A stretch of DNA of 9,346 bases from CAYWTX01 sp964461295. GTDB lineage: Bacteria > Planctomycetota > Phycisphaerae > SM23-33. The notes under the pieces were generated by a model. The model saw only the letters and a program-made list of their open reading frames with translations. It was not told the DNA's origin and made no database searches. Below, in pieces: positions 1-4,454 of the stretch. The position numbers and the translations under genes are program-made. Every line of letters starts with the position of its first letter. The stretch's first letter is position 1. The stretch spans positions 1-9,346 of the forward strand of contig CAYWTX010000160.1 of NCBI GenBank assembly GCA_964461295.1, written 5' to 3'.

Positions 1-175
1 CCAGCAGGTTTACTGGTTCAAGGCCGACCCCAAGGACTTCCGCCAGCTTGGCGAGTACTGGCGCCCCCCGTCGCAGGCCGAATGCACCACGGCCGTCATT
101 ACGGACGGCCGACTCTTCCTTCGCGGCAAGGACTGCCTGTACTGCTACGACCTGCGCGCGCCGTCGGCCAAGTGA
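1..175 (+). CDS. C-terminal end of a PQQ-like (quinoprotein-type) beta-propeller protein, partial
   Basis: Only the last 57 codons are in the window, read from position 2 to a TGA at 173-175. The tail runs from QQVYWFKADPKD to YDLRAPSAK. The stretch AVITDGRLFLRGKDCLYCYDLR has the usual shape of the last blade of secreted PQQ-like propellers, where a strand of the form 'VITDGRLFLR' is followed by 'LYCYDLR'. These proteins are common in Planctomycetota and often bind no cofactor, so an enzyme activity should not be assumed. The gene faces the methyltransferase at 584-1240, with a repeat-filled 408-bp gap between the two stops. The domain call rests on this motif alone. Another beta-propeller class such as WD40 or NHL is possible. 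Confidence 0.6.
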   Translation, partial: QQVYWFKADPKDFRQLGEYWRPPSQAECTTAVITDGRLFLRGKDCLYCYDLRAPSAK

Positions 176-202
176 CTCGCGGCCGGACCGCCACGGCAGG
201 AG

Positions 203-224
203 GTGTGCTGGTCCAGCGACTTTC
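203..224 (+). repeat. Short dispersed repeat, copy 1 (pairs with 4098-4119)
   Basis: This 22-bp block beginning GTGTGCTGGTCCA and ending CGACTTTC matches 4098-4119 in the same orientation at 21 of 22 positions. The single difference is G against C at the 14th base. Weaker similarity continues about 35 bp further, with shared GAACAG and GAGGGYT segments. This copy lies 27 bp after the stop of the propeller gene, and the other lies 10 bp after the zinc-ribbon remnant. Its core GCTGGTCCAGC is nearly palindromic here but not in the other copy. What it does is unknown: it may be a dispersed repeat, or one end of an inserted segment. Confidence 0.7.
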
Positions 225-256
225 CCGCCGCCCAAATCCCGAACAGACTTGAGGGT

Positions 257-337
257 TCAACGGTAGGCCGTCTCAGCCAGGACAATGGCGATGGAATCGA
301 CCAGAATCAGCACGGTGGCAGAAGAAAGCAACGACAT
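257..337 (-). CDS. Candidate 26-residue hydrophobic (single membrane helix) peptide
   Basis: ATG at 337 leads to TGA at 257-259. The peptide begins MSLLSSATVLILVDSIA, continues with IVLAE and ends TAYR. Residues 3-21 are almost all hydrophobic, with one Asp at position 14, enough for one membrane-spanning helix with a short polar C-terminus. A GGAGG (complement of 343-347) stands 5 nt before the ATG, a good ribosome-binding site. A promoter-like TTGAGT-N17-TATCCT lies 31-59 nt upstream of the ATG. An in-frame ATG at 355 would add 6 residues, and the frame stays open back to 439. It resembles small membrane peptides such as type I toxins or small regulatory proteins only in size and hydrophobicity. 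No family is recognised. It could be a chance reading frame. Confidence 0.3.
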   Translation of the reverse strand: MSLLSSATVLILVDSIAIVLAETAYR

Positions 338-345
338 GCCGACCT

Positions 346-472
346 CCATCCTCATGGACAGGCCGGGAGGATACCAGATGCCTGTGGGACACTCAAGACT
401 GGCGTAACACCCGTTGCGAAAGCCTCTTCCGGACACCAAGCCGCTCCGCGCACAAGCCGCTGGGCCACTACA
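346..472. repeat. 127-bp dispersed repeat, copy 1 (pairs with 6791-6917)
   Basis: Aligned base by base without gaps against 6791-6917 (offset 6445, same orientation), 111 of 127 positions agree, about 87%. Seven of the 16 differences fall in one 17-bp stretch (374-390). In the frame shared by both copies on the minus strand (SGRGxxNGxYxSLEC...PGLSMRM), the 13 base changes within that stretch alter 9 of 29 residues, so protein-level selection is unlikely. Both copies end with ATGAGGATGG on the minus strand, after which similarity stops. In this copy the downstream minus-strand sequence is the candidate small peptide. No terminal inverted repeats or target-site duplications are evident. Confidence 0.85.
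368..396 (-). promoter_or_regulatory. Promoter-like TTGAGT-N17-TATCCT inside repeat copy 1
   Basis: On the minus strand TTGAGT (396-391) is followed by a 17-bp spacer and TATCCT (373-368). Each hexamer matches the sigma-70 consensus at 4 of 6 positions, with ideal spacing. The same arrangement sits at the same place in the second repeat copy. It points toward the candidate peptide at 337-257. The evidence is the motif and its conservation only; no transcription data are available. Confidence 0.35.
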
Positions 473-501
473 TCATGCACAAGCCGGTGGGCCACTACAT
501 C
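450..501. repeat. Two-unit tandem repeat, 27-bp period
   Basis: Two 25-nt units, 450-474 and 477-501, differ at one base (CCGCTGGG against CCGGTGGG) and are separated by the dinucleotide AT. Each unit begins GCACAAGCCG and ends GGCCACTACATC. The first unit is the outer edge of the 127-bp repeat, and the second repeat copy (6791-6917) has just one unit. The tandem therefore looks like a local duplication of that edge. Confidence 0.85.
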
Positions 502-522
502 GGTGCCACTGCTCAAGGATGG

Positions 523-556
523 GGCCTACGTCGATGCGGCGGCTGGCTCGTAGGCC
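523..556. repeat. 8-bp inverted repeat between convergent genes
   Basis: GGCCTACG (523-530) and its perfect complement CGTAGGCC (549-556) flank an 18-nt loop. It lies 28 bp beyond the stop of the minus-strand methyltransferase. No T-run follows on either strand, so an intrinsic terminator is not supported. It may still form a hairpin at the 3' end of the transcript. Confidence 0.35.
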
Positions 557-583
557 GGGAGCGGACATAGCCGACATTCCGTC

Positions 584-1240
584 TCAGGCAGGTCGGCGGA
601 TGCGATAGGCCGCCCACCAGTAGTAGGTCAGAGCCTCGAACTCGACCTGCGTGGCGTGATCGGCGAGGTACCGGCGGATCTCGGCCTCGTCGGGGAAGTT
701 CTTCAGCACCTCGTAGCTGCGGCCATCCGCCAGCCGTCGCTGCTGATGGGTGTTGCCCTCCTGGTCGCTACGGCTGATCGGCGTGCTGCTGCCCGGCACG
801 AAAAGATTGTCCGCAAGGACGACCAGAGCATCTGACGGGAGCTTTGAGTGCAGCACGGAGAGGAAGGCGGGGATTCGGGACTTGGGGACATGCGACCACC
901 AGAAGGCGGCGAAGGCGGCGGTGAACTCGCCTTGCACACCGGCCAACGTGTAAGCGTCGGCTTCCATGAACCGCACGCACGGGACGCCGCCGCAACGTCG
1001 TCGGGCGATGCTCAGCACTTCCGGGCTGATGTCGGTCGCCAACATCAACTCGGCAACTTGGCCCACCGGCTCGGTCCAGTACCCCGTGCCGCAGGCGACC
1101 TCCAGAACTCGACGGCCCTTCAGCAGACGAACGAGCGTCTCCCGCAAGCGGGCCAAGTCAGCCTGCCGCTCCGGCTTCTCGTAGACCCGGTCGTATTCGC
1201 CGGCCCGGTCGGCGTAGTAGTGTGCGAAGTCGGTGGACAT
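584..1240 (-). CDS. Class I SAM-dependent methyltransferase
   Basis: 218 residues, cytoplasmic, with no signal peptide or membrane segment. It should transfer a methyl group from S-adenosylmethionine to an acceptor that cannot be told from sequence. The glycine-rich SAM loop VLEVACGTG is at residues 45-53, the acidic ribose-binding residue is D70 in ATDIS, and EADAY at 94-98 is the usual adenine-side motif. FWWSHVP (113-119) follows where motif IV is expected. The N-terminus, HYYADRAGEYDRVYEKPERQ, matches the usual beginning of a common UbiE-like small family. That is why the ATG at 1240 is chosen, although it lacks a Shine-Dalgarno. An in-frame ATG at 1318 has AAGGA 7 nt upstream and would add 26 residues without recognisable function; it remains a real alternative. 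The gene lies 197 bp after the esterase/WD40 gene on the same strand. Confidence 0.9.
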   Translation of the reverse strand: MSTDFAHYYADRAGEYDRVYEKPERQADLARLRETLVRLLKGRRVLEVACGTGYWTEPVGQVAELMLATDISPEVLSIARRRCGGVPCVRFMEADAYTLAGVQGEFTAAFAAFWWSHVPKSRIPAFLSVLHSKLPSDALVVLADNLFVPGSSTPISRSDQEGNTHQQRRLADGRSYEVLKNFPDEAEIRRYLADHATQVEFEALTYYWWAAYRIRRPA

Positions 1241-1245
1241 TCGTG

Positions 1246-1276
1246 CTGAATTCAGGCCGCCCGACCAACGGGCGGC
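1246..1276 (-). other. GC hairpin and palindrome just upstream of the methyltransferase start
   Basis: GCCGCCCG (1256-1263) and its complement CGGGCGGC (1269-1276) form a perfect 8-bp stem around a 5-nt loop. Directly adjacent is the 10-bp palindrome CTGAATTCAG (1246-1255), ending 5 nt from the ATG at 1240. If translation starts at 1240, both lie in the leader and could hinder ribosome access. If it starts at 1318, they lie inside the coding region. No T-run follows the stem. A regulatory role is inference only. Confidence 0.35.
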
Positions 1277-1325
1277 GGGTGCCACGAGGCAGCCCAAGGC
1301 CCATTTCGGCGGTTCCATGCTCAAG

Positions 1326-1330
1326 TCCTT
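1326..1330 (-). promoter_or_regulatory. Shine-Dalgarno supporting an alternative methyltransferase start at 1318
   Basis: AAGGA on the minus strand (1330-1326) lies 7 nt before an in-frame ATG at 1318. The motif and spacing are identical to those of the esterase/WD40 gene. It competes with the ATG at 1240, which has no such motif but fits the family's usual N-terminus. Confidence 0.4.
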
Positions 1331-1437
1331 TCAGTGGCCAGGAATCGACGACATAGGATGCTATGGGTTTGACGCACGGAAGGGCAGGAGGTTCTACATG
1401 CCCCGCTCCACCACCGGTGCCGACCTCGGCGTCGCCT

Positions 1438-3723
1438 TCAGTCCGTGCGGCTCGACGCCTTCGTGGTTGGCGGGATGACGGGCCACCGCTGCACGCCGCC
1501 GTCGCCGCCAGTGGCCAGCATCTTGCCGTCAGGCGAGAAAGCCACTGCAAACACGTTGCCCTTGGCGTTGTGCCGGGCAATCACTTGGCGTGTGGCCACG
1601 TCCCACACCCCCGCCGTGCCGTCGTAGCTGCCCGTGGCCAGCAGTCGCCCATCCGGGGAGAACCCAACGCAAAGGACGTGCGATCCATGCCCGCTCAAGG
1701 CGTGAAGTTCCCTCCCGTTGGCCGCCTCCCACAAGCGAACAGCGTTCTCGTAGCCGCTGGATACGATCAGCTTGGCATCGGGCGAAATCGCCACGGATCG
1801 CACTGCCCTCGTGGGCGTCTTGATCTCTCGCAGCAAGTCGCCGGTCTTCGGGTTCCAGAGACGGATAGCTCCATCGCTGCTGCCGGAGACGAGGCTGTTG
1901 CCATCGGCTGAGATAGCGATGGAGCGGATGGCATCCTTGTGGCCTTCGAGCTTGCGAGCCAGCTTCCCCGTCTTCACTTCCCACAGGCGCACGACGCCAT
2001 CGTTGTCGCCGGTGGCAAGGGTCTGACCGTCGGGCAAGAAGGCCAGCGACCGAAGACCGCCACCGTCGCTGCCAAACTCAAGGAGGCGCTTACCGGTGGC
2101 AGCGTCCCAGAAACGCACCGTGCCTTCGTAGCCTCCCGTGGCGGCCACCTTGCTGTCAGGGGCGAAGGCAACGCCACGTACAGTCCGCCCGTGACCTTCG
2201 AGGGCCAGCAGCCGTCCATCGCTGGCCGCCTCGCCAATGCTGACGACCGACCCCTCCCCGCCCCACGCCAGCAGTTTGCCGTCCGGGGAAAAGGTGAGGC
2301 ACCAGACTCGGTTGCGGCCAACGACCACCATCACCCCTTCAGCCTTTGGCGACGATGCTGCCCGACTTGCCGCCGCTGGCATCGGATGCCTCTGGAAGAA
2401 CTCCCAGATCAGGTCGTTGGCGTTGATGTTCTTCGTGGACTTGCCGATGAACCCGACGAGCGGCTCCTGCCCCGGCCAGGTGTGGCCGCCGCCTTCGATC
2501 GCGTACAGCACGACCTCGGCCCCGTCCCTGCCGGGGCCGTAGGTCTTCCGGGTGACTGTGGTGCCGTCCTTGGCGACATCGGGCAGGTCGGCAGTCTTCG
2601 GCTTTTCCGGGCAGCCATTCAGCTTCACCCATGTCTGCACCGTGTCCTCGACCGACTTAAACTTCAGGAACTTCGGCATCTGCTGGTTCGGTCCCTTGAA
2701 CGGAACGATGGTGTCGGCCGTCCCGTGGAAGTGCATCACCGGCACCGGGCGCTTCGGCCCGCATTTCTCGATGGCCAAGGTGCCAGCCACCGGAGCAATG
2801 GCTGCGAGGCGGTCGGACAGTTCTGCCGCCAGGCGGTAGCACATCATCCCGCCGTTGGACATGCCCGTGGCGTAGACCCGGTTGGGATCGACAGCGATGG
2901 TCCTTGCCAAGTCATCCAGCAGCTTCGCCGTGAACGCCACGTCATCCGGCTTGTTCTTGGCGAGTGAATCCCACGTATTGAACGTTAGCAGCAGTTCGCC
3001 CAAGCCGGTCCCGTTGGGATAGACAGCCACGAAGCCCGCCTCGTCGGCCTTCTTGTTCATCCCGCAGAAACTGGCCATCATGGATGCGTTCGTCGCCGCC
3101 CCGTGGAAGATCAGGACGACTGGTGCAGGCTTCTTGGGGTCATGCTTCGGTGGCAGGTGGACGAGGTAGGACCGGTTCCGCCCGCCGACCTCGATCCGTC
3201 GAAGCTGGTCGCCGGTAGCAGGCCGGGAACTGGGGCCTTTGCCAACCGCCTCGATCTTCTTGGCGCTTTTGCCGTTCTCCACGAACTCGATTGCGGCGTA
3301 GTCGCCCTTGGGGACGGATACGATCAGCGGGCAGGCGAACTCGGCCGATTCCTGCGGCTTGGCGGTGGCGGTGTAGTCGATGGCCAGGACGGCTTCCTCG
3401 ACTCGAACGGCCTTCACGGCGTAGTCCCAGGTCGCCTTGCCCCGCTTGATGATGGCAAGGACCATTTTGGTGTCGAACGCACCGGCCGGAAGCCGGTGCG
3501 ATTTGTCGCCCATGACGAACGCTGCCCCGAAAACGTTGTCGAATGCCTGCTGGTCCCTGATGACGAGGAAGGAGGCTCCGGCCTTCGCCTCGAACTTGTT
3601 CGAGACGAAGTAGCCGGTGTGCGTGTCGAAGGCGATGGGCTTGGAGGGCTGGGAAGAAGGCGCAGCGGCCAGGGCAGAACCGCAGACGAGCATCAGCCCC
3701 AAGGCGATCATGGAAGGCTTCAT
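1438..3723 (-). CDS. Secreted PHB-depolymerase/feruloyl-esterase-like (CE1-type) hydrolase fused to a seven-blade WD40 propeller
   Basis: 761 residues. A signal peptide covers residues 1-20 (MKPSMIALGLMLVCGSALA), so the product is exported. Residues 30-160 form a beta-rich domain (FDTKMVLAIIKRGKATWDYAV...) faintly like PrcB C-terminal domains; that is uncertain. Residues 175-447 are an alpha/beta hydrolase of the LpqC/poly(3-hydroxybutyrate) depolymerase type: oxyanion segment FHGA (207-210), nucleophile S289 in GMSNG, D337 in HFHGTAD, and H414 in GGGHTWPG. These are expected to cut ester bonds, but the substrate is unknown. The hydrolase closes normally at IWEFFQRHP. After a short Ala/Ser-rich linker, seven WD40 blades run from about 470 to 750, with recurring FSPDG, LATG and VRLWE elements; they should close as one propeller. 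AAGGA 7 nt before the ATG supports the start. Neither the enzyme nor the propeller is truncated, so this looks like a true fusion. Confidence 0.9.
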   Translation of the reverse strand: MKPSMIALGLMLVCGSALAAAPSSQPSKPIAFDTHTGYFVSNKFEAKAGASFLVIRDQQAFDNVFGAAFVMGDKSHRLPAGAFDTKMVLAIIKRGKATWDYAVKAVRVEEAVLAIDYTATAKPQESAEFACPLIVSVPKGDYAAIEFVENGKSAKKIEAVGKGPSSRPATGDQLRRIEVGGRNRSYLVHLPPKHDPKKPAPVVLIFHGAATNASMMASFCGMNKKADEAGFVAVYPNGTGLGELLLTFNTWDSLAKNKPDDVAFTAKLLDDLARTIAVDPNRVYATGMSNGGMMCYRLAAELSDRLAAIAPVAGTLAIEKCGPKRPVPVMHFHGTADTIVPFKGPNQQMPKFLKFKSVEDTVQTWVKLNGCPEKPKTADLPDVAKDGTTVTRKTYGPGRDGAEVVLYAIEGGGHTWPGQEPLVGFIGKSTKNINANDLIWEFFQRHPMPAAASRAASSPKAEGVMVVVGRNRVWCLTFSPDGKLLAWGGEGSVVSIGEAASDGRLLALEGHGRTVRGVAFAPDSKVAATGGYEGTVRFWDAATGKRLLEFGSDGGGLRSLAFLPDGQTLATGDNDGVVRLWEVKTGKLARKLEGHKDAIRSIAISADGNSLVSGSSDGAIRLWNPKTGDLLREIKTPTRAVRSVAISPDAKLIVSSGYENAVRLWEAANGRELHALSGHGSHVLCVGFSPDGRLLATGSYDGTAGVWDVATRQVIARHNAKGNVFAVAFSPDGKMLATGGDGGVQRWPVIPPTTKASSRTD

Positions 3724-3730
3724 TGGCGAT

Positions 3731-3735
3731 TCCTT
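3731..3735 (-). promoter_or_regulatory. Ribosome-binding site of the esterase/WD40 gene
   Basis: AAGGA on the minus strand (3735-3731) lies 7 nt before the ATG at 3723. It fixes that codon as the start, in preference to in-frame positions further upstream that would add about 95 residues of low-quality sequence and bury the signal peptide. Confidence 0.7.
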
Positions 3736-3761
3736 CGGTAGGAGATGGCATCTTACCGTGT

Positions 3762-3914
3762 CGGGTCGAAGATGGCGACAACCACTGGCTTGACTGCCTG
3801 GTCGGTTGCGCCGTCGCGGCGTCCATGGCTGGCGTGAAGGCCCCCGGTGAAACGGCCGCAGGCCGCCAGCGGAAGCGGTACACGCAGGACGACCTGCGGA
3901 GGAAGGAAGTATGA
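3762..3914 (+). pseudogene. C-terminal remnant of a phage terminase large subunit (GpA-like)
   Basis: The plus-strand frame ending with TGA at 3912-3914 contains VEDGDNHWLDCLVGCAVAAS (from 3765) and then a basic tail ending RYTQDDLRRKEV. The pattern DNHWLDxLVGxAVAAS closes the nuclease domain of GpA-type terminase large subunits, which cut and package phage DNA. Only about 50 residues remain of a protein normally above 500. The rest is missing: the neighbouring esterase gene starts at 3723 on the other strand, so the break lies between about 3724 and 3765. The stop overlaps the next start as ATGA, the tight packing typical of phage late operons. The match is from memory of the family and should be tested by a profile search. 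Confidence 0.6.
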
Positions 3915-4087
3915 CCGAGCCTGTGACCCAGCGGGAGACGTGGGACCCCACGCAGGACGAGCGCGGATTGGAGTGCCGATACTGCGGTTGCAGGCACTTG
4001 CGCGTCATCTACATCCGGCCGGCTTGAGGCGGGCGTCTTGTTCGGCGGCGCGAGTGCCGACACTGTGGAAAACGCATGACGACCTGA
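3911..4087 (+). pseudogene. Phage-type small zinc-ribbon protein interrupted by an in-frame TGA
   Basis: The ATG at 3911 overlaps the terminase stop and is preceded by the GGAGGAAGG purine run. The frame gives MTEPVTQRETWDPTQDERGL, then ECRYCGCRHLRVIYIRPA, then TGA at 4025-4027. The same frame continues as GGRLVRRRECRHCGKRMTT to a TGA at 4085-4087. The first CxxC pair is C22/C25. The second (C49/C52 if the stop is counted as one residue) lies beyond the TGA, so one nonsense codon splits the four-cysteine zinc site. TGG, CGA or GGA would each restore the frame by one base change. Small zinc ribbons of this kind commonly follow terminase genes and may bind DNA. All intact genes here stop at TGA or TAG, so recoding is not favoured. 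Confidence 0.6.
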
Positions 4088-4097
4088 GAGAGAGTCG

Positions 4098-4119
4098 GTG
4101 TGCTGGTCCACCGACTTTC
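4098..4119 (+). repeat. Short dispersed repeat, copy 2 (pairs with 203-224)
   Basis: It matches 203-224 at 21 of 22 bases in the same orientation, beginning 10 bp after the final stop of the zinc-ribbon remnant. Weaker similarity continues to about 4160. The two copies enclose the methyltransferase, the esterase/WD40 gene and the phage remnant, about 3.9 kb. They could be the ends of an insertion or two members of a dispersed family. Confidence 0.7.
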
Positions 4120-4220
4120 GGCCTGCACAGCCCACGAACAGGCGTGGAGGGCTTGACCGCGCGGAATCACGCGGCAACCTCTGGTCTCACTGAAAGTAAC
4201 AAGGCTCAGGAGGCCAACGG

Positions 4221-4433
4221 TTGTCCGATCAGTCTTTGCCGGGCATCCCTGTGCCTTCCGTGGGGGCCAGGAACGTCAAGTCGGCGGTCCTGCACGTCAT
4301 CTCGCTGGCCCACTTCGCTATCGTGGCAGCTCGCGGGATTGCCAACCAGGACGGCTCGTTTCCCATCCCAACGCCGCCACCGTCGGAGCCAGAGATCAGG
4401 GGAGCCCCTCACTGGCCTTCAGGTCAACAATGA
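4221..4433 (+). pseudogene. Possible 5' remnant of a transposase-like gene, or a small membrane protein
   Basis: A strong AGGAGG (4209-4214, ribosome-binding position) stands 7 nt before a TTG at 4221, which opens a 70-codon frame ending at a stop at 4431-4433. The product begins MSDQSLPGIPVPSVGARNVK, followed by the hydrophobic SAVLHVISLAHFAIVAARGIA (about residues 21-41), and ends in a Pro-rich tail without recognisable order. The VLxxISLAHxxIxxxR pattern recalls the N-terminus of integrase-core transposases seen in Planctomycetota, after which the expected coiled region is missing. This is a recollection, not a search result. The surrounding DNA is otherwise remnant sequence, so a decayed gene is more likely than a working 70-residue protein. 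A single-helix membrane protein is the alternative. Confidence 0.25.
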
Positions 4434-4454
4434 AAGAACGCGCAACCCGTTCCC

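Noticed and set aside
346..472. Conserved small protein encoded by the 127-bp repeat
   Set aside because: In the shared minus-strand frame 13 base changes alter 9 of 29 residues, so protein sequence is not what is conserved.
203..501. CRISPR array
   Set aside because: There are only two tandem units, spaced by 2 nt, and no regular spacers or cas genes are present.
523..556. Intrinsic terminator for the methyltransferase
   Set aside because: The stem has an 18-nt loop and no T-run follows it on either strand.
1939..2967. 342-codon plus-strand open frame opposite the esterase/WD40 gene
   Set aside because: Its composition follows the complement of the WD40 and esterase codons, and it shows no recognisable motif.
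3724..3800. Sigma-70 promoter upstream of the esterase/WD40 gene
   Set aside because: A TAAGAT lies upstream, but the nearest -35-like TTGTCG is 20 bp away, so the pair is too weak to list.
4025..4027. TGA read as an amino acid (alternative code or readthrough) in the zinc-ribbon gene
   Set aside because: The methyltransferase, esterase, phosphatase and PPC genes all end at TGA, and the neighbouring terminase is a fragment, so a nonsense mutation in decaying phage DNA is simpler.
3140..4177. 345-codon minus-strand open frame overlapping the esterase start
   Set aside because: It is an Arg/Pro-rich shadow of the esterase in another frame, while the esterase frame has a signal peptide, a ribosome site and domains.
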